Source: Pseudomonas sp. MYb327 (GTDB taxonomy: Bacteria; Pseudomonadota; Gammaproteobacteria; Pseudomonadales; Pseudomonadaceae). From it: a stretch of DNA of 64,000 nt. The DNA lies in the NCBI RefSeq assembly GCF_040438925.1, contig NZ_CP159258.1, positions 2,804,001 to 2,868,000 on the forward strand. Direction: 5' to 3'. The translations under genes were made by a program, and so were the position numbers. Below, piece by piece: positions 55,444 to 63,803 of the stretch. Under the pieces are notes generated by a model. The model had not been told where the DNA came from, ran no database searches, and saw only the letters and a list, made by a program, of their open reading frames with translations. Numbering within the stretch: position 1 is the first letter of the stretch; every line of letters starts with the position of its first letter.

Positions 55444-56723
55444 TGGCTCATCATCCTTTTCCACATGTCGTAGGCTCCGCGCATGCCGCCCTCGTCGGTG
55501 GCGTGGCTGACCTTGTCGCCGTTTTCGGCGGTGATTTCGCGGTTCAGTCCGCGGTTGACCAGGATTGGCGCATCGACACCGGCGTACGATCCGCGCTGCA
55601 CGCGGTCCCAGGCTTCGGCGTCGTCAGGACTGCCGAAACCGAACGGGCCCTGGAAGTGTTCGTGAATGCGCATGCGTTCGCGGTTGGCGATTTCCGGGCC
55701 ACCGTCCATGCCGAGGGCCACGTGGCGGATCTCGGTTTCGGTGACCGACACAGGGCGCAATACGCGGAAGAACGACATCGACATCGCAATGTTCGGGAAC
55801 AGGTTCAGGTTGAACCCGGCGCCGTGCAGCGAACGCACGATGCGGCGCACCTGTTCCGGCGGCATGGTTTTCGACAGTTCTTCAGTAACGTGAGCGAAGC
55901 GCTCTTGCAGTTGTTCGGTGCCGTCGTCGTGATCGAGATCGACGTGCTCCGGCACCATCACCATCACGCTGTGGCCATTGCCCAGGGAATGAGTGACGGC
56001 TTGTTCGTCGGTCATGAACGAGAGCATTTCCGAGGTTTCTTCATCCACCGAGGACATGAACGACTTGTGCACGATCGGGAAGTGGTAACCGTCGGTGGTG
56101 TTTTCCAGCTGGATCTTCCAGTTGCCCTTGAAGCTGAACTTGTGTTCGCCCTGGGTTTTGATCGGGTAACCGGCGCCCTGCTTCATGAACAGGTCCATCC
56201 AGTGTTTCGCACCGCCGAGGAAATCTTCCAGCGGCTCGATCTCGTCGTTGTAGCTTGCGAAAACCATGCCGGCGTAGCTTTCAACGCGCAGGCTGGTCAG
56301 CGGCAGCTCGGACTTTTCCAGGATGCCTTCGTAGCCATCCGGATACGGCAGCGCACGCAATTTACCGTCCAGGCCATAGGACCAGCTGTGGTACGGGCAG
56401 GTGAAACCGGTGGCGTTGCCCTTGTGCTTTTCGCACACGGTGGCGCCACGGTGGCGGCAACGGTTTTCCAGCACGTTGATGTTGTTCTTCTTGTCGCGAA
56501 CAACGATCACCGGGCGACGGCCAATGGTGGCGGTCTTGAAGTCGCCGCTGTTGCGCACTTCGCTTTCGTGGGCAACCCACACCCAGGTGCGGTAGAAAAT
56601 CTTCTCGAGCTCGGCTTCGAACAGCGCCGGATCGTTGTACAGCGAGACATCAACGCGGTCGTGCTGGACCAGTTGGTCCATGCTGCGCGATGTGGCGATC
56701 AGACGGTTTTCATGAGTACTCAT
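55440..56723 (-). CDS. iacC: Rieske oxygenase alpha subunit
   Basis: The protein has 427 aa. The Rieske 2Fe-2S site is complete (Cys89, His91, Cys109, His112 in CRHRG and TCPYHSW). The mononuclear iron site is visible in NTTDGYHFPIVHK (Asp211 bridge, His214, His219). It is the catalytic oxygenase acting on an oxidised indole-3-acetate intermediate on the way to catechol. AGGAGGA lies 5 nt before the ATG at 56723. It is 10 bp downstream of iacH and coupled to iacD. Confidence 0.9.
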   Translation of the reverse strand: MSTHENRLIATSRSMDQLVQHDRVDVSLYNDPALFEAELEKIFYRTWVWVAHESEVRNSGDFKTATIGRRPVIVVRDKKNNINVLENRCRHRGATVCEKHKGNATGFTCPYHSWSYGLDGKLRALPYPDGYEGILEKSELPLTSLRVESYAGMVFASYNDEIEPLEDFLGGAKHWMDLFMKQGAGYPIKTQGEHKFSFKGNWKIQLENTTDGYHFPIVHKSFMSSVDEETSEMLSFMTDEQAVTHSLGNGHSVMVMVPEHVDLDHDDGTEQLQERFAHVTEELSKTMPPEQVRRIVRSLHGAGFNLNLFPNIAMSMSFFRVLRPVSVTETEIRHVALGMDGGPEIANRERMRIHEHFQGPFGFGSPDDAEAWDRVQRGSYAGVDAPILVNRGLNREITAENGDKVSHATDEGGMRGAYDMWKRMMSQ

Positions 56724-56733
56724 ACGGTCCTCC

Positions 56734-57888
56734 TCATGCTTTCTTTTTATGATTTGGGGTCGACCGTTCACCGGCCATGCTTTGTTGCAACTGCGCCCCG
56801 AAGGCGCAGACCAATTCGTCCTGTCCTTTACCGCCGACGATTTGCAGGCCGACTTTCAGCCCACCGCAATCGAGTTCCACCGGCACCGTCAGCGCCGGGT
56901 GGCCGCTGAGGTTGAAAGGCCGTACCAGCGGAGTCATGCCGGCCACGGCTTTGCTGCCGGCGCGGGCTTCGCTGAGGGTTGGCGGCAAGGTCGGCAACGT
57001 CGGCAGCAGCAACACGGCGAAGTCTTCCAGCGCCGCATCCACCTGTTGCGTGAAGCGCGCGCGCACGGATTCGGCCAAGGCCAACTCTTCGCGTGTGGTG
57101 CGGCTGGCCGCGAGCAAACGTGTTTCCACATCCGAACCGATCAGGCCCTTGCCGGTCAGGTGACCGAACGCGGCCCAGTTTTCGAAATTGATCACGGTCA
57201 AACCGGCAGCGAAGGCCGCTTCGAACTCGCTCAGGTGCAGGCTGCTACGACGCCATCCGGCGCGGTCGGCAGCGGCACCGAGGCTGGCTTGCAGATGCGG
57301 ATCGCAAGCCACTTCGAGGAAGGCCACCTTGGCGCCGTCACCTGGCAAGCCCTGCACTGCGAAGCCTGGGCAAATCACTTGCATCGCCTCGATCAGGTCG
57401 TCCATGGATCTGGCGAACGGCCCGACGCAATCGAGGCTCGATTCCAGCGGATGCGCGCCGACACGGCTGACGCGCCCGTAAGTCGGCTTCAATCCGGCAA
57501 CCCCGCAGCACGCCGCCGGCACCCGCACCGAACCACCGGTGTCGGTGCCGATGGCGATATCCGCCAGACCCGCCGCGACCGCCGATGCCGAACCGCTGGA
57601 CGACCCGCCCGGCACCCGATCAGGCGCTTGCGGGTTGATCGGCGTACCGGTCCAGTCGTTGATACCGGTGACGCCGAAGGCCAGTTCATGCAGGTTGGTC
57701 TTGCCGACAATCTGCCAGCCAGCGCTGAGGATCGAGTCGACCACTTCGGCGTTTTTGCTGGCTGCGGGGGCATCGGCAAACGCGCGGCTGCCCGAACGGG
57801 TCGGATGGCCGGCGATGTCGATGGAATCTTTGATGGCGACGCGTTTGCCGCTGCCACCGAGCAGAAATTCGCTGATGAAAGTACTCAT
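56734..57888 (-). CDS. iacH: Amidase-signature hydrolase of indole-3-acetate catabolism
   Basis: The protein has 384 aa, amidase signature family. The catalytic Lys is in VAIKDSIDIAG, and the Gly/Ser-rich segment PGGSSSGSASAVAAG with IGTDTGGSVRVPAA supplies the cis-Ser and nucleophile Ser. It is shorter than many amidases but all three catalytic positions are present. In the iac pathway it is thought to cleave an amide intermediate after indole ring opening. The start at 57888 overlaps the iacI stop (ATGA). Confidence 0.87.
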   Translation of the reverse strand: MSTFISEFLLGGSGKRVAIKDSIDIAGHPTRSGSRAFADAPAASKNAEVVDSILSAGWQIVGKTNLHELAFGVTGINDWTGTPINPQAPDRVPGGSSSGSASAVAAGLADIAIGTDTGGSVRVPAACCGVAGLKPTYGRVSRVGAHPLESSLDCVGPFARSMDDLIEAMQVICPGFAVQGLPGDGAKVAFLEVACDPHLQASLGAAADRAGWRRSSLHLSEFEAAFAAGLTVINFENWAAFGHLTGKGLIGSDVETRLLAASRTTREELALAESVRARFTQQVDAALEDFAVLLLPTLPTLPPTLSEARAGSKAVAGMTPLVRPFNLSGHPALTVPVELDCGGLKVGLQIVGGKGQDELVCAFGAQLQQSMAGERSTPNHKKKA

Positions 57889-58355
57889 GCATTCAGCTCC
57901 GTATTGAACAGCCGTTGCGTGCGGAAATGCGCGATCAGCCAGACATCGTCGACACAGCGGAAGTCGATGTTCAGGCGCGTGCCGAACAACTCGTTGCGGC
58001 CATCGGCGTAGGTGGAAATCTGCTGCATGATCCACTGCCCTTGCGCCGTGCCGCCGGCGACCACGATCGACTCGCTGGTGAGGTAATGCAGGTTCAGCTT
58101 GAAGTGGTCCGACGGCGGCAGGTAACCACCGACAAATGCGGCCACCGCGTCACGTCCACGATGCTGGCCAAACGTCTGCGCGGTGGTAGTGCCCAGGCCT
58201 TCCCAGAGCGCATTTTCGGTAAACAACCGAGCCAACTCGCTGACTTCAACCGGCGCCCGCGGCACATCGCACAGGTCCATGTAGCGCGCCATCAGGCGAC
58301 GCACTGCACTCTCCCCTTCGAGCGTCGCCAGACGCTGCAGCAAGGCCTGGTCCAT
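57885..58355 (-). CDS. iacI: SnoaL/NTF2-like protein of indole-3-acetate catabolism
   Basis: The protein has 156 aa, a single SnoaL-like alpha+beta cone. It has ESAVRRLMARYMDLCD, HYLTSESIVV and QGQWIMQQISTY. IacI of known clusters has this fold and belongs to the same operon. Its precise reaction is not settled to my knowledge. AAGGTG lies 6 nt before the ATG, and iacB ends 3 bp upstream. Confidence 0.85.
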   Translation of the reverse strand: MDQALLQRLATLEGESAVRRLMARYMDLCDVPRAPVEVSELARLFTENALWEGLGTTTAQTFGQHRGRDAVAAFVGGYLPPSDHFKLNLHYLTSESIVVAGGTAQGQWIMQQISTYADGRNELFGTRLNIDFRCVDDVWLIAHFRTQRLFNTELNA

Positions 58356-58358
58356 GGC

Positions 58359-58730
58359 TTACACCTTGGCCGCGTCAGGGATGGTCAGCGGGCGACCGAT
58401 GCGCGCTTCGATCTTGGCGTAGCGCCACAGGCTGTACTGGCCAACCGGCGTGGTGCGGAACAGGTTGCAGGCGTCGATCACCGACTGGTGGCAGTCGACG
58501 TCGGCCATGATGTACACGGTCCACGGCGATGTGGTGGACGGGCCAACCATCAAACGGTCGTCATCCATCGCGCCGAGCACGGTGATGCCGGGCATCGCGC
58601 CGAGGTCGCCCATCATCTGGCTGAAACCTTTCCAGACGCTCAGGCCTTCGCCGGTCGGCAGGTCGAAAAAGTTCTGGGTGATGCCGATGCAGAAGACGAC
58701 GCGCAACGGTTCTTGAGTGGTCTGGGTCAT
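58359..58730 (-). CDS. iacB: EthD/dimeric alpha-beta barrel protein of indole-3-acetate catabolism
   Basis: The protein has 123 aa, a small ferredoxin-like dimeric barrel with two similar halves (VVFCIGITQNFFDL and PWTVYIMADVDCHQS). It matches the size and position of IacB next to IacA. Its role is unknown; EthD-like proteins often accompany oxygenases. The start at 58730 has AAGGATC upstream. Confidence 0.83.
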   Translation of the reverse strand: MTQTTQEPLRVVFCIGITQNFFDLPTGEGLSVWKGFSQMMGDLGAMPGITVLGAMDDDRLMVGPSTTSPWTVYIMADVDCHQSVIDACNLFRTTPVGQYSLWRYAKIEARIGRPLTIPDAAKV

Positions 58731-58758
58731 GAGTGTTGATCCTTTTGAAATAGAGAAT

Positions 58759-59922
58759 TCAGATGTAGCCCGGGAACGGCGGTACGCCGAGGAACACCGA
58801 GCCAGCGCCGTCATACAGCCCTTCACTGAGGAAGGCGTGCTGGGTCACCACCATCGAATCACGCAGGTAGCGTTGCAGCGGATGGCGCAGGTAAATGGCG
58901 GTGGTTCCGGCGAGGCTGTAGGCGCTTTGCACCACTTCGGCACCGGCTTGGGACACGTGGATGGCGGACAGACGCAGCAGGCTGGTTTGCTCTGGCGTCA
59001 CCGGATTGCCGGCGACGATCGAGTTCCATACCTGTTCGGTGGCGCTGTAGAAGAACCCACGTGCAGCAGCGAGCTTGGCTTCAGCCTTGGCGATTTCGAT
59101 GCGTACGTAAGCGCGATCGGACAGTTTCGGCGCGCCGGTGATGCCACTGCCGCCAGCCATGCGGCTGATTTCATCAAGGGCAGCGCGGGCCAGACCCAGG
59201 TTAACCACCGCCAGCACTTGCGCAGCGTAGGCAATCGATGGGTAGCGGAACAGCGGCTCGTCGATGGTCGCAGCCCCGCCGCGAATGAAGGTCCAGCGTT
59301 CGTCGACACGCTTGTCACTCACGCGCAGGTCATGGCTGCCGGTGCCTTTAAGGCCGACCACGTCCCAGTTTTCGACGATCTCTACCTGCTCCGGGCGGAA
59401 CACGGCGGTGCGTGGCTTGCCGCCCGCAGCGCCGATGCCGACACCAAGCAGGTCCGCGCCTTTACAGCCGCTGGCGAATTTCCAGGTGCCGTTGACCTGA
59501 TAGCCGCCTTCTACCGCCTCCGCCGGTTGCAGCGGAAACAAGCCGCCGGCGAACACCAGGTCCGGGCTATCAGCATAGAGTTCGGCCAGGGTTTCCCGTG
59601 GTAAAGCCGCCAGGTAGACACCGGCGCTGCCGAAACTGGCCACCCAGCCCGCCGAACCGTCGGCTTCGGAGATGCGTTCGATCATTTGCAGGAACAGGTG
59701 CGGTGCCAGGGCGTCACCGCCGAAGCATTTCGGCGTGGCGGCACGGTAGATGCCGACCTGCTTGAAGCGCTCGATCATGTCCCGAGGCACGTGGGAGCCC
59801 GCGTCGAACTCGTCGCGACGTTGGCGCACTTCGTCCAGCACTTGCGCAAAGGCAGAGCTATCGACCATGGGTTCGACCGGGACGGTCAGAGGGTCTTTTT
59901 CGGCGACAGCGGAACGCAGCAT
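58759..59922 (-). CDS. iacA: Indole-3-acetate monooxygenase (acyl-CoA dehydrogenase-fold flavoprotein)
   Basis: The protein has 387 aa, the C2-hydroxylase/HsaA-type flavin monooxygenase branch of the acyl-CoA dehydrogenase superfamily. It has FKQVGIYRAATPKCFGGDALAPHLFLQM, WVASFGSAGVYLAAL, GTWKFASGCKGAD and the late AYSLAGTTAIYLRHPLQRYLRD. It starts indole-3-acetate breakdown by 2-hydroxylation with reduced flavin from IacG. It is the first gene of the iacA-B-I-H-C-D-E-F string; GGAGAA lies 8 nt before the ATG. It diverges from the PAS kinase gene across about 400 bp. Confidence 0.9.
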   Translation of the reverse strand: MLRSAVAEKDPLTVPVEPMVDSSAFAQVLDEVRQRRDEFDAGSHVPRDMIERFKQVGIYRAATPKCFGGDALAPHLFLQMIERISEADGSAGWVASFGSAGVYLAALPRETLAELYADSPDLVFAGGLFPLQPAEAVEGGYQVNGTWKFASGCKGADLLGVGIGAAGGKPRTAVFRPEQVEIVENWDVVGLKGTGSHDLRVSDKRVDERWTFIRGGAATIDEPLFRYPSIAYAAQVLAVVNLGLARAALDEISRMAGGSGITGAPKLSDRAYVRIEIAKAEAKLAAARGFFYSATEQVWNSIVAGNPVTPEQTSLLRLSAIHVSQAGAEVVQSAYSLAGTTAIYLRHPLQRYLRDSMVVTQHAFLSEGLYDGAGSVFLGVPPFPGYI

Positions 59923-60012
59923 GGGCTAGTTCTCCATTTATTATTTGTAAGCCGCAACCATGCTGGAGGCGTGGCGACTGTTGATACGCATAGGCAATTG
60001 CGGCGACCAAGC

Positions 60013-60099
60013 CTGTAGGAACCGGCTTGCCGGCGATGAGGCCCGCAGAATCTGCGGTGCTCTCAAGGCCGTCATCGCTGGCAAGCCAGCGCCTACAGA
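60013..60099. repeat. Type A REPIN
   Basis: CCTGTAGGAACCGGCTTGCC and facing CGCTGGCAAGCCAGCGCC lie about 90 bp upstream of the iacA start, an unusual promoter-side position. Confidence 0.85.
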
Positions 60100-60199
60100 A
60101 ATGTGGTCAATTACAGTGCCGTGTAGAGACCGATGCGTTGATGGCTCCAGTGTAAAAACCGCTTCCCGGCGCAACTATTGGTGCGTGTAGCCCCCAAAC

Positions 60200-60215
60200 T
60201 AAAGAAAACCCCTAG
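60200..60215 (-). promoter_or_regulatory. Candidate response-regulator site upstream of iacA
   Basis: On the minus strand this reads CTAGGGGTTTTCTTTA, 14/16 identical to 50243-50258. It faces iacA. A role as the DNA site of the FixJ-like regulator is inferred from its presence in both intergenic regions of the split two-component/iac gene set. Confidence 0.45.
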
Positions 60216-60319
60216 ATCGCCCCCGGTTACCTCTGAGCGCGTCCCCATGCGCGAGCGGGTATAAAAAGCCATACTTCTGACTTCACCGGTCGGAACCCTC
60301 TGCCGCCAAGGGCTGTGCG

Positions 60320-61801
60320 ATGTATTTGCCAAAACCGAACGACTTCTATGCGCTGATCGAAGCCATGCCGCTGTGCATCATTCTTCACGATGCGCACACC
60401 AAGGAAATTCTCTGGGCCAACGCCGCCGCCCTGTCGGCGCTGGGCTTTACCCTGGAAGAACTCACGCCACTCAAAGCCCCGGACATGACTCGCGATGCGC
60501 CGAAGTACCGGCGTTCGGTGGGTTTGCGTTGGCTGGAGGGCGCCGCGCGCACGGGCCAGCGCGCCATCGAATGGTGTTATCGCTCCAAGCAAGGGGTGGA
60601 GATTCTTTCCGAGGCGGTGGCGACGCTGGTGCACCTTGAAGGGCGCGATGTGCTGATGGTGCAGTTCCGCGACATTTCCAAGGAAGACAAGGTCAAGCGC
60701 GACCTCAAGCGGTTCGAAAGTCGACTGAAGGCATTCATGCAGGATCTGGCCGAAGGCGTGGCCGTGCTCGGTCCCGAAGGGGACATCCGCTTTATCAGCG
60801 ACTCCGCCACGCACTTGCTCAACGCTGAGGCGCACAAGCTGATCGGCAAGAACTTCCTGGCGTGGTGCGATGACTCGTCGCGCCAGCGCCTTTTGCAGCA
60901 ACTGGCCATTGTCACGCCAGAGCACTCGCCGTTCAGCGTGCACTACAAAGTCCAACGGCAGGATGGCGAGTGGCGCTGGCATGACGCGACGTGCCGCTAC
61001 ATTGAAATTGAAGACGACCTGGTCGGGCATCTGCTGTTGTTCCGCGATGTCACCGAGCAGGTACAAGCCGAAGAAGCGCGACGGGTGAGCGAGCAGAAAC
61101 TCGAATACCTGGCGCGCTACAACGCCATGGGTGAAATGGCCGTGGCGATTGCCCATGAACTGAGCCAGCCGTTGGCCGCCACCCGCAACTTCATTGAAGG
61201 CGCGGTGATTCGCCTCGGCAACGTGGCAGACACCGATCAAGGCGTCGCGTGGGGATTGCAAAATGCCGTGCGGCAGATCGAACACGCCTCCGTGATCATC
61301 AAGAGTGTGCGCGAATACGTGGTGAAGCTGGAGCAAAGCGAAGAGCTGATCGACCTCAACGAGCTGCTGCGCGAAACCCGCTACTTCATCAGCCTGCGCG
61401 CCGACCCGAGCCTAGTGCGCGTGGAAGTCGTCACCTCGTCGGAGCCGCTGCGGGTGAGTTGCGAGAAAGTGCTGATCGGTCAGGTGATTCTCAACCTGGC
61501 CTTCAATGCAATTGAAGAGATGGCCGATCTGCCGCTTAAACGGCGTTTATTGCGCATCCACGCCAGCGCCGACCAAGGCGTGGCACTGGTGCGCATCGAA
61601 GACTGCGGACGCGGTATTCAGGCGCACGCACAAGAGAAGCTATTCGATGGCTTTTTCTCGTCCAAGGTCAGCGGCAACGGCATAGGCCTGGCGTTGTGCA
61701 AGAACATCATCGGCCGGCATCGCGGTGATATCTGGGCGCAGAACCAGGAACCCTGTGGCGCCGTGTTTACTTTCTCCCTTCCCCTCGCGCCTGCCGCCTG
61801 A
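60320..61801 (+). CDS. Soluble PAS-domain sensor histidine kinase (FixL/StyS-like)
   Basis: The protein has 493 aa with no membrane segments. A first PAS (FYALIEAMPLCIILHDAHTKEILWANAAAL) and a second PAS/PAC (FMQDLAEGVAVLGPEGDIRF to LLLFRDVTEQ) precede the H-box AMGEMAVAIAHELSQPLAATRNF, an N-box VILNLAFNAIEEM and a G-box with GNGIGLALCKNIIGRH. The H-box type is that of FixL and DctB-like kinases. It likely senses a cytoplasmic ligand and signals to the FixJ-like regulator at 50375, which lies on the far side of the iac cluster. AAGGG lies 8 nt before the ATG. Confidence 0.87.
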   Translation: MYLPKPNDFYALIEAMPLCIILHDAHTKEILWANAAALSALGFTLEELTPLKAPDMTRDAPKYRRSVGLRWLEGAARTGQRAIEWCYRSKQGVEILSEAVATLVHLEGRDVLMVQFRDISKEDKVKRDLKRFESRLKAFMQDLAEGVAVLGPEGDIRFISDSATHLLNAEAHKLIGKNFLAWCDDSSRQRLLQQLAIVTPEHSPFSVHYKVQRQDGEWRWHDATCRYIEIEDDLVGHLLLFRDVTEQVQAEEARRVSEQKLEYLARYNAMGEMAVAIAHELSQPLAATRNFIEGAVIRLGNVADTDQGVAWGLQNAVRQIEHASVIIKSVREYVVKLEQSEELIDLNELLRETRYFISLRADPSLVRVEVVTSSEPLRVSCEKVLIGQVILNLAFNAIEEMADLPLKRRLLRIHASADQGVALVRIEDCGRGIQAHAQEKLFDGFFSSKVSGNGIGLALCKNIIGRHRGDIWAQNQEPCGAVFTFSLPLAPAA

Positions 61802-61803
61802 AT

Positions 61804-61930
61804 CCTGTGGCGAGGGAGCTTGCTCCCGCCGGGTAGCGAAGCGACCCCCAATTTTTTCCAGACACACCAAATCGCCCGGTTTTACGACTGCTGCGCAGCC
61901 GAGCGGGAGCAAGCTCCCCCGCCACAGGGG
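61804..61930. repeat. Type B REPIN
   Basis: CCTGTGGCGAGGGAGCTTGCTCCCGCC and its facing near complement lie directly after the kinase stop, with a longer than usual centre. Confidence 0.85.
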
Positions 61931-61953
61931 ATCCCGTTCTCCGGTTTTATGAC

Positions 61954-61992
61954 GTGCCAGTGACACTGGCACAGACACACAAACACTTGGCA
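61954..61992 (+). promoter_or_regulatory. Candidate FeaR operator of the aromatic amine dehydrogenase operon
   Basis: TGGCA boxes at 61967 and 61988 are 21 bp apart. The second starts 37 bp before CACTAT (62025-62030), a possible -10, and 108 bp before the aauB ATG. The first box is also the right arm of a 19-bp inverted repeat GTGCCAGTG-A-CACTGGCAC (61954-61972). Confidence 0.65.
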
Positions 61993-62095
61993 GAGAGAGC
62001 AATTCTCCCGTTCGCCGGGCGAGGCACTATTCAATCGTCAGAATCTGCCCACTCACCCGCGATCCGCGTTACCAACAATTCAGGAAGTTCCCCTT

Positions 62096-63244
62096 ATGCG
62101 AACAAACAGGATCTCCGTACAGTCAGCGCTAGGCCTGAGCCTGCTTGTACTCGGTTTGAACAGTGCCCGCGCGGACCTGCCCGCCGACACCATCGGCCAG
62201 ACCACCTTGGCATTCCCCGCGGAACCGCACCGGGCGTTTGTCGTTGACGTCGAGTTCGACAGTTTTGTCGCCGGCCGTGTCACCGTCGTCGACCCCGACC
62301 AAAAACGCGTGCTGGGCATGGTCCCGACCGGTTTTGCCGCGCCTTCGACCCTGAGCCATGACGGCAAGCTGATCTACAGCGCCGACATCTGGTACTCCCG
62401 TGGCACCCGTGGCACCCGCACCGACGTGCTGACCGCGTGGGACAGCTCGACCCTGTCGCCGGCCTGGGAAGTGTTGATCCCGAACAAGCGCGCCGAGTCG
62501 CTGACCCAGCGCTACGGCCTGAAAACCAGCGGCGATGATCGCTTTGTCTACGTCTACAACTTCACCCCGTCGACCTCGGTGACCGTTGTCGATACCCAGA
62601 CCAAGGCCGTCGCCTCGGAAATTTCGATTCCTGGCTGCGTGCTCAACTACCCGGTTGGCAATCGTCGTTTCGCCTCGTTGTGCGGCGATGGCAGTCTGCA
62701 GGTAGTAACCCTCAACGATCAGGGCGTGGAAACTGCGCGCAACCGCACGCCATTCTTCGACCCGAACGCAGAGAAACTGGTTGAGCGCGCGGTCAACGTC
62801 GGCGACACCTACTACTTCACCACCACTACTGGCACCGTGCGCGCCGTGGATTTCTCCGGTGACACACCGAAAATCCTGCCGAGCTGGTCGCTGGTAACCG
62901 ATGCCGAGAAGAAAGCCGGCTGGGCACCGGGCGGCTGGCAGTTGATGGCCGTCGCGCCGAAGTTGAACCGCTTGTACGTGCTGATGCACGACGCCCACGA
63001 ACCAATGAAGTGGGAAGACCCGAGCACGTTCATCTGGGCCTATGACCTCAAGACCATGAAGAAAATCGCCACCCTGGAAGCCCCGGCACCGGTGTGGAGC
63101 ATGCAAGCCACCGGTGACGACAAGCCGCTGTTGCTGGGCACCGACGTTGAAGGTGGTTTGCAGATTTTCGACCTCAAGACCAACAAGCACACCGGCAGCA
63201 TGGCAAAAGTCGCGAAGACCGCGACTCAGGTCATGAGCTACTAA
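62096..63244 (+). CDS. aauB: Aromatic amine dehydrogenase large (beta-propeller) subunit
   Basis: The protein has 382 aa with a signal peptide (SALGLSLLVLGLNSARAD). The mature part is a seven-bladed propeller of the methylamine/aromatic amine dehydrogenase heavy-chain family, with HRAFVVDVEFDSFVAGRVTVVDPDQ, IWYSRGTRGTRTDVLTAWD and RLYVLMHDAHEPMKWEDPS. The enzyme oxidises tyramine, phenylethylamine, tryptamine or dopamine to aldehydes in the periplasm using a tryptophan tryptophylquinone cofactor on the small subunit, whose gene should lie beyond the window. Gene order aauB-aauE-aauD matches the described Alcaligenes operon. Choice of aromatic amine over methylamine dehydrogenase rests on the FeaR/FeaB/iac context and on sequence feel. 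Confidence 0.82.
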   Translation: MRTNRISVQSALGLSLLVLGLNSARADLPADTIGQTTLAFPAEPHRAFVVDVEFDSFVAGRVTVVDPDQKRVLGMVPTGFAAPSTLSHDGKLIYSADIWYSRGTRGTRTDVLTAWDSSTLSPAWEVLIPNKRAESLTQRYGLKTSGDDRFVYVYNFTPSTSVTVVDTQTKAVASEISIPGCVLNYPVGNRRFASLCGDGSLQVVTLNDQGVETARNRTPFFDPNAEKLVERAVNVGDTYYFTTTTGTVRAVDFSGDTPKILPSWSLVTDAEKKAGWAPGGWQLMAVAPKLNRLYVLMHDAHEPMKWEDPSTFIWAYDLKTMKKIATLEAPAPVWSMQATGDDKPLLLGTDVEGGLQIFDLKTNKHTGSMAKVAKTATQVMSY

Positions 63245-63257
63245 ACGAGGTTCGGCC

Positions 63258-63797
63258 ATGCAATCAGATCCGATCTTCATCATTGCCAGCGCACTCGCCA
63301 TTTCGGCGCTGCTGGCCAGTGCCGCGACCCACAAGGTGCGGGCACCGGCGCGCTTTGCCAAACAGCTGGCGGACTACCAACTGCTGCCCGATGCGCTGGT
63401 CCGCCCTAGCGCCCGGTTGATCCCGCTGCTGGAACTGGCCATCGCTTTCGCGCTGCTGGTTCCGGTCACCCGGACCTGGGCTGCGTTGAGCGCGGCCAGC
63501 CTGTTGGCGCTTTACGCCGCTGCTATCGGCATCAACCTGTGGCGCGGTCGTCGCGACATCGACTGCGGCTGTGCGGGCCCGGATCAGGCGCAACCACTTC
63601 GCCCGCTCCTGCTGCTGCGCAACAGCGTTGTCGTAGCGGTGGCGCTGCTGGCCAGCGTGGCGCCGGTTGTCCGTGACATGACTGTGTTCGATGGCTTCGT
63701 GACCGTGGCTTCCGCCGCTGTCGCACTGCTCATCTACGCCGCGGCCGATGGCCTGCTGGCGAACTCCCCTCTTCTGCTCAAATTGATTGGTAGGTAA
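63258..63797 (+). CDS. aauE: MauE/AauE-family membrane protein for quinone-cofactor subunit maturation
   Basis: The protein has 179 aa with four to five membrane helices. It has the family's Cys pair in RRDIDCGCAGPDQ. MauE-type proteins are needed with MauD for correct disulfide formation of the TTQ-bearing small subunit. GAGG lies 7 nt before the ATG; the next gene begins 6 bp after its stop. Confidence 0.85.
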   Translation: MQSDPIFIIASALAISALLASAATHKVRAPARFAKQLADYQLLPDALVRPSARLIPLLELAIAFALLVPVTRTWAALSAASLLALYAAAIGINLWRGRRDIDCGCAGPDQAQPLRPLLLLRNSVVVAVALLASVAPVVRDMTVFDGFVTVASAAVALLIYAAADGLLANSPLLLKLIGR

Positions 63798-63803
63798 TCA
63801 AAA

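Larger units (their letters stand above)
59923..60319. other. Divergent promoter region between iacA and the PAS kinase gene
   Basis: This 397-bp stretch holds a type A REPIN (60013-60099) near iacA and the 16-bp candidate regulatory block at 60200-60215. No gene is seen. No TGGCA-N16-TGGCA pair outside the REP was found, so iacA appears not to share the FeaR-type architecture. Confidence 0.6.

Noticed and set aside
62129..63361. A 410-codon minus-strand frame opposite aauB
   Set aside because: Antisense to a conserved propeller protein; no motif and no ribosome site.
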